Of a stretch of DNA of 37,096 nucleotides, positions 18,051 through 26,676 are shown one piece after another. The notes under the pieces are model-generated. The model saw nothing but the letters and a program-made list of their open reading frames with translations, made no database searches and was not told the origin of the DNA. The stretch's first letter is position 1. Each line of letters opens with the position of its first letter. The DNA is taken from assembly GCF_900156915.1 (NCBI RefSeq), contig NZ_LT732535.1, positions 2,916,243-2,953,338 of the forward strand, written 5' to 3'. The stretch comes from Sediminibacillus massiliensis. GTDB taxonomy: Bacteria; Bacillota; Bacilli; Bacillales; Amphibacillaceae. The translations under genes and the position numbers were made by a program.

Positions 18051-18200
18051 TTGAGAAATAAAGTAGTGTTGGCATGTGTCACATGTTTAAGTAGAAATTA
18101 TAGTACAGATAAAAATAAATCAAACCAATCCGGGCGATTGGAAGTACGTAAATACTGCAAGAGATGTGGAGCTCATACCCTGCATCGAGAGACTAAATGA
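18051..18200 (+). CDS. rpmG: 50S ribosomal protein L33
   Basis: 49-aa zinc-ribbon form of L33, reading [14 protein letters not shown] at the start and LHRETK at the end, like B. subtilis RpmGB (49 aa). Zinc ligands C9-x2-C12 and C36-x2-C39 are intact, so this is the zinc-containing (C+) paralogue. The start is TTG at 18051, with GGGGTGA upstream. It is followed by secE in the usual order. Confidence 0.95.
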   Translation: MRNKVVLACVTCLSRNYSTDKNKSNQSGRLEVRKYCKRCGAHTLHRETK

Positions 18201-18243
18201 GAGAGAAGCCGTCAAGTGGGCTAAGTTTGGGGGTAGTACAAGC

Positions 18244-18417
18244 GTGATTACATTTTTCAAAAATGTTTCAAGGGAAATGAAAAAAGTCAGCTGGCCTAAA
18301 GGACAGGAATTGACTCGCTATACGATTACAGTAGTGAGCACAGTTGCATTTGTTACTATATTTTTTGCGTTAGTCGATCTTGGAATCACTCAAATTCTTA
18401 ATATATTCTTTGAATAA
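18244..18417 (+). CDS. secE: SecE, preprotein translocase subunit
   Basis: 57-aa single-span SecE that clamps SecY in the membrane. The amphipathic N-terminus FFKNVSREMKKVSWPKGQEL carries the SecE signature (KKVSWP), followed by one transmembrane helix (about 27-48). GTG at 18244 is chosen since GGGGG (18229-18233) precedes it and since the product matches the ~59-aa Gram-positive form; the upstream in-frame ATG at 18166 lies inside rpmG. Confidence 0.93.
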   Translation: MITFFKNVSREMKKVSWPKGQELTRYTITVVSTVAFVTIFFALVDLGITQILNIFFE

Positions 18418-18431
18418 TAATACCTAGTTTA

Positions 18432-18440
18432 TGCTATAAT
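18432..18440 (+). promoter_or_regulatory. Extended -10 promoter between secE and nusG
   Basis: TGCTATAAT (18432-18440) is a perfect extended -10 box. The best -35, TTGAAT at 18410-18415, is 19 bp away and weak. RNA starting here would meet a terminator after only about 20-45 nt. Confidence 0.55.
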
Positions 18441-18467
18441 AAAAATAAATATGATTTTTTTGCCTGT

Positions 18468-18492
18468 AAAAACCCGTTTTGGCGGGTTTTTT
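18468..18492 (+). terminator. Terminator/attenuator between secE and nusG
   Basis: AAAACCCG (18469-18476) and CGGGTTTT (18483-18490) form an 8-bp stem with loop TTTTGG followed by TT, giving a six-T tract. It stands between secE and nusG, so nusG needs read-through of it or initiation after it. Confidence 0.85.
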
Positions 18493-18557
18493 AATATTCC
18501 AAAAAAATTGGAGAAGATTTGACAAGGGAGGGAAGGGCAAAGAGTTGTCCTGTGAAC

Positions 18558-19091
18558 ATGGAAAAAAATTGGTATGTTGTCCACACCTATTCCGGTTACG
18601 AAAATAAGGTGAAAACAAATTTGGAGAAACGGTTAGAGTCGATGGGGATGGAAGATAAGATCTTCAGAGTGCTTGTCCCGGAAGACGAAGAAACAGAAAT
18701 AAAGAACGGAAAGAAGAAAGTCGCTAAGAAAAAGGTGTTTCCTGGTTATGTATTGGCGGAAATGGTTATGACTGATGATTCCTGGTATGTAGTCCGTAAC
18801 ACGCCGGGTGTCACTGGGTTTGTTGGCTCTGCTGGTTCAGGATCAAAACCAACCCCTCTCTTGCCGGAAGAAGCGGAATTCATCTTGAAGCGGATGGGTA
18901 TGCAGGAACAAGTTACAGAAATTGATTTTGAAGTGAATGAGAGTGTCCGGGTGACAGATGGACCGTTCACCAATTTCACCGGATCAATCGAATCCATCGA
19001 TCTCGACAAACAAAAGGTGAAAGTACACGTGAACATGTTCGGGAGAGAAACACCGGTCGAGTTGGAATTCTCTCAAATCGAAAAGCTTTAA
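18558..19091 (+). CDS. nusG: Transcription elongation and termination factor NusG
   Basis: 177 aa from ATG 18558, the same length and N-terminus (MEKNWYVVHTYSGYENKV) as B. subtilis NusG. The NGN domain spans about 1-110 and the KOW domain the rest (VTDGPFTNFTGSIESID). The purine-rich GGGAGGGAAGGG at 18526-18537 is about 20 nt from this ATG, farther than usual. An in-frame GTG at 18552 and a TTG at 18519 (with GGAG at 18510) could therefore extend the protein by 2 or 13 residues. It binds RNA polymerase and, in Bacillus, stimulates sequence-specific pausing. Confidence 0.96.
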   Translation: MEKNWYVVHTYSGYENKVKTNLEKRLESMGMEDKIFRVLVPEDEETEIKNGKKKVAKKKVFPGYVLAEMVMTDDSWYVVRNTPGVTGFVGSAGSGSKPTPLLPEEAEFILKRMGMQEQVTEIDFEVNESVRVTDGPFTNFTGSIESIDLDKQKVKVHVNMFGRETPVELEFSQIEKL

Positions 19092-19132
19092 TCCCGGTCA
19101 AGGGAGAAATACAAAGCATTTTGAACAAGCCC

Positions 19133-19161
19133 TTGCAATTTATCTGTAAAGATGCTAGAAT
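19133..19161 (+). promoter_or_regulatory. SigA promoter for rplK-rplA
   Basis: TTGCAA (19133-19138) and TAGAAT (19156-19161) are 17 bp apart with an extended TG at 19153-19154. This leaves a leader of about 88 nt before the rplK start. Confidence 0.83.
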
Positions 19162-19177
19162 TTTTATGTTCTTTATG

Positions 19178-19234
19178 CGTGATGTATAAAGTTATATATG
19201 GAGTGGGAGGGGAAAACCCTATTACCACATCACG
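19178..19234 (+). promoter_or_regulatory. Candidate L1-binding autoregulatory leader of rplK
   Basis: CGTGATGT (19178-19185) pairs perfectly with ACATCACG (19227-19234). Inside lie GTGGGAG (19203-19209) and a small AGGG-GAAAA-CCCT hairpin. GAUG...GGUGGGAGG is the conserved pattern of the L1-binding region of 23S rRNA, and L1 is known to repress the L11-L1 operon by binding an rRNA-like leader in other bacteria. The hairpin ends just before the ribosome binding site AAGGAGG. Inference by resemblance; binding is untested. Confidence 0.55.
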
Positions 19235-19255
19235 GACTTTAAGGAGGTGTGTCTC

Positions 19256-19681
19256 GTGGCTAAAAAAGTAATTAAAGTAGTTAAACTTCAAATCCCTGCA
19301 GGGAAAGCAAACCCGGCACCGCCAGTTGGACCAGCATTGGGTCAAGCAGGTGTTAATATCATGGGATTCTGTAAGGAATTTAATGCCCGTACTCAAGATC
19401 AAGCTGGTATGATTATTCCGGTAGAAATCACGGTTTTTGAAGACCGTTCATTTACATTTATTACAAAAACTCCGCCTGCTGCAGTTCTACTTAAGAAAGC
19501 AGCTGGAATCGAATCCGGATCAGGCGAACCAAACCGTAATAAAGTTGCGACTGTTAAGCGTGACAAGGTAAAAGAAATTGCGGAAACAAAAATGCCTGAT
19601 TTGAACGCTGCTGATGTTGACGCGGCTATGCGTATGGTCGAAGGAACTGCGCGTAGTATGGGTATTGTTATCGAAGACTAA
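19256..19681 (+). CDS. rplK: 50S ribosomal protein L11
   Basis: 141 aa, exact family length. The N-terminal domain starts [20 protein letters not shown] with the thiostrepton/RelA-interface prolines ([15 protein letters not shown]). The C-terminal rRNA-binding domain includes [19 protein letters not shown] at 19256, 8 nt after AGGAGG, is chosen over an earlier in-frame start. It begins the rplK-rplA unit, probably under control of L1. Confidence 0.98.
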   Translation: MAKKVIKVVKLQIPAGKANPAPPVGPALGQAGVNIMGFCKEFNARTQDQAGMIIPVEITVFEDRSFTFITKTPPAAVLLKKAAGIESGSGEPNRNKVATVKRDKVKEIAETKMPDLNAADVDAAMRMVEGTARSMGIVIED

Positions 19682-19708
19682 TCCCACAGCGGCACTCTAA
19701 CTAGAGGG

Positions 19709-19803
19709 AAGGTTGCGATGTTGGCGGTATAGCCTTTTCGCAACCTTTATTATTGCAGGCTGGCTGTGCGGGCGCATGCCCGCTCCGCTTTTTCAAGTGG
19801 GAG
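19709..19803 (+). promoter_or_regulatory. Structured spacer between rplK and rplA
   Basis: A 160-bp spacer carries AAGGTTGCGA (19709-19718) paired with TCGCAACCTT (19738-19747) and then TATTATT, a weak attenuator-like hairpin. A GC hairpin GCGGGC-GCAT-GCCCGC (19768-19783) is followed by CTTTTT, and a second GTGGGAG (19797-19803) precedes GGTATAACC. The GTGGGAG repeats the motif seen upstream of rplK. A role in attenuation or L1 feedback on rplA is inferred only. Confidence 0.5.
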
Positions 19804-19841
19804 GTATAACCGTTAAAACCACAATCAAGGAGGAAATAGAA

Positions 19842-20540
19842 ATGGCAAAAAAGACTAAAAAGCAACAAGAAGCAGTTAAACTTGTTGATCGTACTAAAGC
19901 TTACGATGTAAAAGAAGCAGTTGAATTAGTAAAACAAACTGCAAAAGCAAACTTCGACGAAACTGTAGAAGCTGCATTCCGTTTAGGAGTAGATCCTAAG
20001 AAAGCTGACCAGCAAATCCGCGGAGCAATGGTATTGCCTCACGGAACTGGTAAAACACAACGTGTGTTGGTTTTCGCTAAAGGCGACAAAGCAAAAGAAG
20101 CAGAAAATGCTGGAGCAGACTTTGTTGGAGAACAAGACCTTATTTCTAAAATCAATCAAGGATGGTTCGACTTTGATGTTGTTGTAGCCACTCCTGACAT
20201 GATGGCGGAAGTTGGTAAACTTGGTCGTGTGTTGGGACCGAAAGGCCTAATGCCAAACCCTAAGACTGGAACAGTGACTTTCGAAGTGGAAAAAGCAATT
20301 CAAGAAATCAAAGCTGGTAAAGTGGAATATCGTGTAGATAAATCTTCTAACGTCCATGTACCGATTGGTAAAGTTTCTTTCGATGACACTAAACTTGTCG
20401 AAAACTTTGAAGCTATTACTGACGCTTTGGTAAAAGCTAAGCCACAAGCTTCTAAAGGCATCTACATGCGTAATGCTTCTATCGCTTCCACTATGGGCCC
20501 TGGTGTTAAAGTGGATGTTTCAGAACTTGCGCGTCGCTAA
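19842..20540 (+). CDS. rplA: 50S ribosomal protein L1
   Basis: 232 aa, typical for Firmicutes. The core is recognised by [19 protein letters not shown] and [18 protein letters not shown], which form the rRNA-binding surface of the L1 stalk. ATG at 19842 follows AAGGAGG by 9 nt; the earlier in-frame codons lie in the spacer. L1 is the presumed repressor of its own operon. Confidence 0.98.
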   Translation: MAKKTKKQQEAVKLVDRTKAYDVKEAVELVKQTAKANFDETVEAAFRLGVDPKKADQQIRGAMVLPHGTGKTQRVLVFAKGDKAKEAENAGADFVGEQDLISKINQGWFDFDVVVATPDMMAEVGKLGRVLGPKGLMPNPKTGTVTFEVEKAIQEIKAGKVEYRVDKSSNVHVPIGKVSFDDTKLVENFEAITDALVKAKPQASKGIYMRNASIASTMGPGVKVDVSELARR

Positions 20541-20551
20541 TAAATAAGCTA

Positions 20552-20580
20552 TTGACTTTCAGTTAACATTCCTATATAAT
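20552..20580 (+). promoter_or_regulatory. SigA promoter for rplJ-rplL
   Basis: TTGACT (20552-20557) and TATAAT (20575-20580) are exactly 17 bp apart, right after rplA and before the L10 leader. Confidence 0.93.
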
Positions 20581-20621
20581 AGTCAATGTTGCAAAAAGTT
20601 AATTTTAAATTATATACGTTA

Positions 20622-20743
20622 TACCGTAGACAGCAGGTGCATGAATGCTTAATTTCCTGCCGAGGTGTGTGAATAGAAAAGATAATCCCGTATGATTATC
20701 TATGTCGAAAACAAAACCTCCATGTCTGCATGGAGGTTTTTTC
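20622..20743 (+). ncRNA. L10 leader (ribosomal protein L10-L12 autoregulatory RNA)
   Basis: The conserved L10-leader core is present: GTAGACAGCAGGTGC (20626-20640) pairs in part with the CCTGCCGAGGTGTG block (20657-20670), forming the L10(L12)4 binding structure. A terminator follows: AACCTCCATG (20715-20724), loop TCTG, CATGGAGGTT (20729-20738) and T-run to 20742. Excess L10-L12 should favour termination and lower rplJL expression. The L10 leader is an established Firmicutes element. Confidence 0.93.
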
Positions 20744-20805
20744 TTGTCACTTAGAAGACAATGACATCTAAACGGTATGATGATAAGTCAATAGGAGGTG
20801 GAACA

Positions 20806-21306
20806 ATGTCCAAAACAATCGAGCTCAAAAAACAAGTCGTTACAGAAATCGCCGACAAGTTCCGCGAAAGTAAATCTACGATCCTTGTGGATTACCGCGG
20901 CCTTGACGTAGCTGAAGTAACAGAACTTCGTACGCAGCTTCGCGAAGCTGGTGTGGATTTCAAAGTTTATAAAAACACAATGACTCGCCGTGCGGTAGAA
21001 GAAGCTGATTTTACTGCCCTTAACGATACATTGGTAGGTCCGACTGCAATCGCGTTTAGTGCCGATGATGTAGTAGCTCCTGCTAAAATCCTTAACAACT
21101 TCGCTAAAGATCACGAAGCTCTTGAAATCAAAGGCGGAGTCATTGAAGGCAATGTAGCTTCTCTTGAACAAATCAAGGAACTTGCGGACCTTCCGAACTA
21201 CGAAGGAATGCTATCTATGTTGCTTAGCGTACTTCAAGCTCCTGTACGTAACTTTGCATACGCTACTAAAGCAATTGCAGAGCAAAAAGAAGAGCAAGGC
21301 GCTTAA
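20806..21306 (+). CDS. rplJ: 50S ribosomal protein L10
   Basis: 166 aa, expected length. It begins [20 protein letters not shown], with the conserved VDYRGL and [12 protein letters not shown] segments that contact 23S rRNA and the C-terminal helix that holds L7/L12 dimers. ATG at 20806 follows TAGGAGGTGG. It is preceded by its own leader attenuator. Confidence 0.98.
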   Translation: MSKTIELKKQVVTEIADKFRESKSTILVDYRGLDVAEVTELRTQLREAGVDFKVYKNTMTRRAVEEADFTALNDTLVGPTAIAFSADDVVAPAKILNNFAKDHEALEIKGGVIEGNVASLEQIKELADLPNYEGMLSMLLSVLQAPVRNFAYATKAIAEQKEEQGA

Positions 21307-21405
21307 TCGACATCCATCACACAACTTGTGTTGAAGGGATAGGAAAAAGAGCCACAACGACAGTTTATTATAAATAATATGAAAAATTCCAAGGAGGAAC
21401 TAAAC

Positions 21406-21768
21406 ATGTCTAAAGAGCAAATCATTGAGCAAATCAAAGAAATGACCGTTCTAGAATTGAACGACCTTGTAAAAGCAATCGAAGAAGAATTCGGAGTAAC
21501 TGCTGCTGCACCAGTTGCCGCTGCAGGAGCTGCAGGTGGAGAAGCTGCTGAAGAGCAAACTGAATTTGATGTAGTACTAGAAAGTGCTGGATCTTCTAAA
21601 ATCAAAGTTGTTAAAGCAGTTCGTGAAATCACAGGTCTTGGCCTTAAAGATGCAAAAGATCTTGTAGATAACGCTCCTGGAGCAATCAAAGAAGGCGTTT
21701 CTAAAGAAGAAGCTGAAGAAATGAAATCTAAGCTTGAAGAAGCAGGCGCTTCTGTAGAATTGAAGTAG
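21406..21768 (+). CDS. rplL: 50S ribosomal protein L7/L12
   Basis: 120-aa stalk protein. The N-terminal dimer domain starts [18 protein letters not shown], followed by an Ala/Gly-rich hinge around residues 34-50 and the globular C-terminal domain ([31 protein letters not shown]) that recruits translation GTPases. AAGGAGG is 9 nt upstream of the ATG. It ends the rplJL unit before a terminator. Confidence 0.98.
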   Translation: MSKEQIIEQIKEMTVLELNDLVKAIEEEFGVTAAAPVAAAGAAGGEAAEEQTEFDVVLESAGSSKIKVVKAVREITGLGLKDAKDLVDNAPGAIKEGVSKEEAEEMKSKLEEAGASVELK

Positions 21769-21785
21769 TATTGAATGGATCCAAT

Positions 21786-21815
21786 AAGCCCGCCTCATAG
21801 GCGGGCTTTTCCTTT
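21786..21815 (+). terminator. Rho-independent terminator after rplL
   Basis: AAGCCCGCC (21786-21794), loop TCATA, GGCGGGCTT (21800-21808), then TTCCTTT. A strong GC stem with a C-interrupted T tract. Confidence 0.9.
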
Positions 21816-21951
21816 CGACTTAAGGGGAAAAACATTCAAACCCTCCTGAAGAACGGATGGAGTCAGGTTTAGTATGTGACATAAAATGTTAATGGTCGTC
21901 CATATTAGAAATAATATGTGCAGGAAATTATGATAAAAGTGGGTGTTTAAC

Positions 21952-22554
21952 ATGTCAGACCATTATTATTCAAATCAGCCACAGTCCCAAAGCAATCCCG
22001 TTACATGGGAGTATGAATTGAAAGGGAATCATTTTTCATTTACCACTGATCATGGTGTGTTCTCGAGAAATGAAGTGGATTTTGGCTCGCGAACGCTGAT
22101 TGAAGCTTTTGTGGATCCGGGAACTGAAGGGAAATTGCTTGACTTAGGGTGCGGCTATGGCCCTGTTGGCTTGTCACTTGCTAAAGCTTATCCTCATCGT
22201 CAAGTTGTATTGAGCGATGTGAACGAACGGGCGTTAGGTTTGGCTGAGTTAAATGCAGAACAAAACCAAATCACGAACGTTGAGTTTAAAATAAGCGACC
22301 GGCTGGAATCCCTCCAAAATGAAAAATTCTCAGCAATACTAACAAATCCCCCTATTCGTGCCGGCAAAAAAGTAGTCCACCAGATGTTTGAGCAAAGTTA
22401 TGAAGCATTGAGCTCCGAGGGTGAGTTATGGGTGGTAATACAGAAAAAACAAGGAGCCCCTTCAGCTCAGAAAAAGATGGAAGAGTTGTTTGGAAACTGT
22501 GAAACAGTCTTGAAGAACAAAGGCTATTACATCTTTCGTTCTGTAAAAGGGTAG
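21952..22554 (+). CDS. ybxB: YbxB-type SAM-dependent methyltransferase
   Basis: 200-aa class I methyltransferase related to the catalytic half of RsmC, expected to methylate rRNA at guanine N2, though the Bacillus target is not assured. The SAM motif DLGCGYGPVG and the catalytic TNPPIRAGKKVV motif are present. Preceding residues (GVFSRNEVDFGSRTLIEAF) match the family. It lies between rplL and rpoB, as in B. subtilis. ATG 21952 is chosen for the family start MSDHYYS; an in-frame GTG 21943 would add three residues. Its ribosome binding site is weak. Confidence 0.88.
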   Translation: MSDHYYSNQPQSQSNPVTWEYELKGNHFSFTTDHGVFSRNEVDFGSRTLIEAFVDPGTEGKLLDLGCGYGPVGLSLAKAYPHRQVVLSDVNERALGLAELNAEQNQITNVEFKISDRLESLQNEKFSAILTNPPIRAGKKVVHQMFEQSYEALSSEGELWVVIQKKQGAPSAQKKMEELFGNCETVLKNKGYYIFRSVKG

Positions 22555-22601
22555 GGGAAAGTCCCGTTTCCTATTAATTGCCATTTGTTGAATCCTTGTT
22601 G

Positions 22602-22630
22602 TTGACTCGGTGTTTTTGGTGTGATAATAT
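22602..22630 (+). promoter_or_regulatory. SigA promoter for rpoBC
   Basis: TTGACT (22602-22607) and TAATAT (22625-22630) are 17 bp apart with an extended TG at 22622-22623. This would produce a leader of about 430 nt before rpoB. Confidence 0.85.
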
Positions 22631-22636
22631 TAAAAA

Positions 22637-23064
22637 ATGCCAATAGGCAGTTGCCTTTGTCAAGGGTTAATTTTATTATTTTATGTATAATCCTTGTCAT
22701 AAAGGCAAGAATGGTAAAATCGGTCTAATTATCCGGTTTGCTGTTTAAAAAAATTTAAATTTTTTTAAATGAAGGCTGCTGTTGTGGCAGTCATACAAAT
22801 CTATCCCTGAAAAAATTCATTCTAACGTTAGAGGGCTAGAAGAGGTGAAAAAACATTTGCAAATTTGCAAGTGTCTAAATATAAACTTGTGATAGAAGAT
22901 TACTGATTCACAAGTTTGTTCGGTATGTTTGCCGGACAGTTTTTGCGCTTATAGAACCGCATCTTTGGTTAAGGTGTGGCTCGGTGTACTTTTAGAGGAA
23001 TTCTGGGATTGTATTAAGATATTAAACCCGGTATTTCTAATTCTTGATTTGAGGGGTGAATCAG
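22637..23064 (+). promoter_or_regulatory. Long structured rpoB leader with terminator-like hairpin
   Basis: About 430 nt without a gene. In order: TGCC-AATA-GGCA (22638-22649) at the predicted RNA 5' end; GCCTTT..CAAGG (22653-22665) pairing with CCTTG..AAAGGC (22692-22706); a 26-bp perfect A/T palindrome (22744-22769); the palindrome TTGCAAATTTGCAA (22857-22870); AAACTTGTGA (22883-22892) pairing perfectly with TCACAAGTTT (22908-22917); GTTCGG (22918-22923) with CCGGAC (22932-22937) then AGTTTTT, which looks like an intrinsic terminator; and CCGCATCTT-TGGTT-AAGGTGTGG (22957-22979). Attenuation of rpoBC is inferred. Confidence 0.6.
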
Positions 23065-26000
23065 TTGACAGGTCAACTAGTTCAGTATGGACGACACCGC
23101 CAACGTAGAAGTTATGCACGCATTAGTGAAGTACTCGAATTGCCAAATCTAATCGAGATACAAACCGCTTCCTATGATTGGTTTCTAGAAGAAGGTTTGC
23201 GGGAAATGTTCCAGGATATTTCTCCAATTGAGGACTTTACAGGTAATTTATCATTGGAATTCGTAGATTATAGTCTAGGAGAGCCAAAATACCCTGTTGA
23301 TGAGTCGAAAGAAAGAGATGTAACGTACAACGCTCCTCTTCGTGTCAAAGTTCGTTTGTTGAATAATGAAACTGGCGAAGTGAAAGAGCAGGAAGTGTTC
23401 ATGGGAGACTTCCCGCTAATGACCGATACCGGGACATTTGTCATCAACGGTGCAGAGCGTGTCATTGTTTCTCAGCTGGTTCGTTCACCTAGTGTTTACT
23501 ACAGCGAAAAGCATGACAAAAATGGTAAAAAAGGCTTTACAGCCACTGTAATACCAAACCGTGGAGCTTGGTTGGAATTTGAAACAGATGCTAAAGATGT
23601 TGTTCATGTTCGGATCGACCGTACAAGAAAGCTGCCTATCACGGTTCTTTTGCGTGCGCTTGGGTTCGGAACTGATCAAGAAATCATCGATTTGCTTGGC
23701 GAAAACGAATACTTAAAGAATACATTGGAAAAAGACAATACGGAAAACAGCGAAAAAGCATTGCTCGAAATTTATGAGCGTCTACGACCTGGTGAACCGC
23801 CTACTGTAGAGAATGCTAAAAGCTTGTTGATTTCCCGTTTCTTTGATCCAAAACGATATGATCTGGCTCATGTGGGCCGTTATAAAATGAACAAGAAACT
23901 TCATATAAAGAATCGCCTGTTCAATCAAGTGCTGGCAGAGACACTTGTAGATCAAGAAACTGGAGAAGTCTTGGCGGAGAAAGGTGACAAAATCGACCGT
24001 CGTCTTCTTGATAAGCTTCTTCCGTACTTAGACGGACAGGAAGAAAACCTTGGTGATGATTTCTTTGAGCCTCATGAAGGAGTATTGGAAGACCCTATCA
24101 AGCTTCAAACAATCAAGATTGTCGATCCAACTGATCCTGAAGGTGAAAGAACATTGAACGTGATTGGTAACGGAAGTGTCGATGACAGTGTGAAAAACAT
24201 TGCACCTGCTGACATCTTGTCCGCTATCAGTTATTTCTTTAACCTCCTTCACCAAGTCGGGGGAACAGATGATATCGACCATTTGGGTAACCGCCGTCTC
24301 CGTTCAGTCGGGGAATTGCTTCAAAACCAATTCCGGATCGGGCTGTCCCGGATGGAACGTGTGGTACGTGAACGGATGTCTATCCAGGATACGTCATCCA
24401 TCACCCCGCAGCAATTGATCAATATCAGGCCGGTCATTGCTTCTATAAAAGAGTTCTTCGGAAGCTCTCAGTTGTCTCAGTTCATGGACCAGACCAACCC
24501 GTTGGCTGAGTTAACTCATAAACGTCGTCTTTCTGCTCTCGGACCAGGTGGTCTGACTAGAGAACGTGCAGGTTTTGAAGTACGTGACGTTCACTACTCG
24601 CATTATGGCCGTATGTGTCCAATCGAGACACCGGAGGGTCCGAATATCGGGTTGATCAACTCCTTATCTTCCTATGCGAAGGTGAATAAGTTCGGATTCA
24701 TCGAAACACCATACCGTCGTGTGGATCACGAAACCGGAAGAGTAACGGAACACATTGATTACTTGACTGCGGATGAAGAAGACAACTATGTTGTAGCACA
24801 GGCGAATGCCAGGCTGAACGAAGACTGGTCCTTCACTGATGAAGAAGTAATTGCCCGTTTCCGTGGGGAAAACACCATCGTAGCCAGAGATCGCATTGAC
24901 TACATGGACGTATCTCCTAAACAGGTAGTTTCTGCGGCGACTGCATGTATTCCATTCTTGGAGAACGATGACTCCAACCGTGCGTTGATGGGTGCGAACA
25001 TGCAGAGGCAGGCAGTGCCATTGTTGCAGCCGGAAGCTCCTGTAGTGGGTACTGGTATGGAATATGTGAATGGTAAAGATTCCGGTGCTGCGGTTATTTG
25101 TAAATACGAAGGTATCGTAGAAAGAGTCGAAGCGAAACAAATATTTGTCCGCCGCATCTCTGAAGTGGACGGAAGAGAAGTTGAAGGCGACTTAGACAGA
25201 TATAAGCTGCAAAAATTTATCCGTTCCAACCAAGGAACTTGTTATAACCAACGTCCGATTGTCAGTGTTGGCAACCGGGTCGTGAAAGGCGAAGTATTAG
25301 CTGATGGTCCTTCCATGGAAGATGGGGAACTTGCTCTTGGCCGAAACGTGTTAGTCGGCTTTATGACATGGGAAGGTTATAACTATGAGGATGCCATCAT
25401 CATGAGTGAACGATTGGTTAAAGATGATGTATATACTTCTGTTCATATTGAAGAATATGAAGCCGAAGCTCGTGATACGAAGCTCGGACCTGAAGAAATC
25501 ACCAGAGACATTCCGAACGTAGGGGAAGATGCCCTTCGTGATCTGGATGAGCGCGGCATAATCCGTGTCGGTGCAGAAGTGGGCGACGGAGATTTGCTTG
25601 TCGGTAAAGTTACGCCAAAAGGTGTTACGGAATTATCCGCAGAAGAACGTTTGCTTCACGCCATCTTCGGCGAAAAGGCTCGTGAAGTCAGAGACACTTC
25701 ACTTAGGGTGCCTCATGGTGCCGGTGGAATAGTATTGGATGTTAAAATCTTCAATCGGGAAGATGGAGATGAACTACCACCAGGTGTAAACCAGCTTGTC
25801 CGTGTATATATCGTTCAGAAGCGTAAGATTTCTGAAGGAGATAAAATGGCCGGACGTCATGGTAACAAAGGTGTAATTTCCAAGATCCTTCCAGAAGAAG
25901 ATATGCCGTATCTTCCAGATGGAACACCGATTGATATCATGTTGAACCCATTGGGTGTACCTTCCCGTATGAACATCGGACAGGTATTGGAACTTCATTT

Positions 26001-26601
26001 GGGCATGGCTGCAAGACAACTGGGCTTGCATGTAGCAACACCAGTATTTGACGGTGCCAGAGAAGAAGATGTTTGGGAAACTCTTGAAGAAGCTGGAATG
26101 CCAAGAGATGCAAAAACAGTGCTCTATGACGGAAGAACCGGGGAGCCGTTCGACAACCGAGTATCGGTAGGTGTCATGTATATGATCAAACTTGCCCATA
26201 TGGTTGACGATAAACTTCACGCCCGTTCAACTGGACCATATTCCCTTGTAACGCAGCAGCCTCTGGGTGGTAAAGCTCAGTTCGGTGGACAGCGTTTTGG
26301 TGAGATGGAAGTTTGGGCATTGGAGGCTTATGGTGCAGCTTACACCCTTCAAGAAATTTTAACCGTCAAATCGGATGATGTTGTCGGTCGTGTGAAAACG
26401 TACGAAGCTATCGTTAAAGGTGACAATGTGCCTGAACCAGGCATTCCTGAATCCTTTAAAGTGTTAATTAAAGAATTGCAAAGTCTTGGTATGGATGTAA
26501 AGATGCTTTCGGCAGATGAACAAGAGATAGAACTTCGGGATATTGAAGAAGATGAAACACAATCAGCAGATAATTTAAACATAGAAGTAGAGGAGAGCTA
26601 A
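23065..26601 (+). CDS. rpoB: RNA polymerase beta subunit
   Basis: 1178-aa beta subunit. It opens [20 protein letters not shown] like B. subtilis RpoB and carries all core blocks. The rifampicin pocket [18 protein letters not shown]...[12 protein letters not shown] retains the sensitive-type residues (His485, Ser490 here). The active-site loop [12 protein letters not shown] is intact. The C-terminus is acidic and about 15 residues shorter than my recollection of the B. subtilis protein. TTG at 23065 is preferred because GAGGGGTGA lies 5 nt upstream. A small inverted repeat spans its stop codon (26590-26612). Confidence 0.99.
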   Translation: MTGQLVQYGRHRQRRSYARISEVLELPNLIEIQTASYDWFLEEGLREMFQDISPIEDFTGNLSLEFVDYSLGEPKYPVDESKERDVTYNAPLRVKVRLLNNETGEVKEQEVFMGDFPLMTDTGTFVINGAERVIVSQLVRSPSVYYSEKHDKNGKKGFTATVIPNRGAWLEFETDAKDVVHVRIDRTRKLPITVLLRALGFGTDQEIIDLLGENEYLKNTLEKDNTENSEKALLEIYERLRPGEPPTVENAKSLLISRFFDPKRYDLAHVGRYKMNKKLHIKNRLFNQVLAETLVDQETGEVLAEKGDKIDRRLLDKLLPYLDGQEENLGDDFFEPHEGVLEDPIKLQTIKIVDPTDPEGERTLNVIGNGSVDDSVKNIAPADILSAISYFFNLLHQVGGTDDIDHLGNRRLRSVGELLQNQFRIGLSRMERVVRERMSIQDTSSITPQQLINIRPVIASIKEFFGSSQLSQFMDQTNPLAELTHKRRLSALGPGGLTRERAGFEVRDVHYSHYGRMCPIETPEGPNIGLINSLSSYAKVNKFGFIETPYRRVDHETGRVTEHIDYLTADEEDNYVVAQANARLNEDWSFTDEEVIARFRGENTIVARDRIDYMDVSPKQVVSAATACIPFLENDDSNRALMGANMQRQAVPLLQPEAPVVGTGMEYVNGKDSGAAVICKYEGIVERVEAKQIFVRRISEVDGREVEGDLDRYKLQKFIRSNQGTCYNQRPIVSVGNRVVKGEVLADGPSMEDGELALGRNVLVGFMTWEGYNYEDAIIMSERLVKDDVYTSVHIEEYEAEARDTKLGPEEITRDIPNVGEDALRDLDERGIIRVGAEVGDGDLLVGKVTPKGVTELSAEERLLHAIFGEKAREVRDTSLRVPHGAGGIVLDVKIFNREDGDELPPGVNQLVRVYIVQKRKISEGDKMAGRHGNKGVISKILPEEDMPYLPDGTPIDIMLNPLGVPSRMNIGQVLELHLGMAARQLGLHVATPVFDGAREEDVWETLEEAGMPRDAKTVLYDGRTGEPFDNRVSVGVMYMIKLAHMVDDKLHARSTGPYSLVTQQPLGGKAQFGGQRFGEMEVWALEAYGAAYTLQEILTVKSDDVVGRVKTYEAIVKGDNVPEPGIPESFKVLIKELQSLGMDVKMLSADEQEIELRDIEEDETQSADNLNIEVEES

Positions 26602-26612
26602 AGCTCTCCCTC
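26590..26612 (+). other. Inverted repeat across the rpoB stop codon
   Basis: GAGGAGAGCT (26590-26599) and AGCTCTCCCTC (26602-26612) can pair with one bulge over the rpoB TAA. There is no T-run, so it is not a terminator. It may protect or mark the rpoB-rpoC junction in mRNA. Confidence 0.5.
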
Positions 26613-26676
26613 TGATTCTATCCACTAAGTTCTATGCTTAGGGTAAAACCTGGATACTAAAAGGGAGGTAGGCCCC

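Noticed and set aside
22657-22691. Second rpoB promoter, TTGTCA to TATAAT
   Set aside because: The spacing is 23 bp, too long for SigA, and both boxes fall within a hairpin of the leader.
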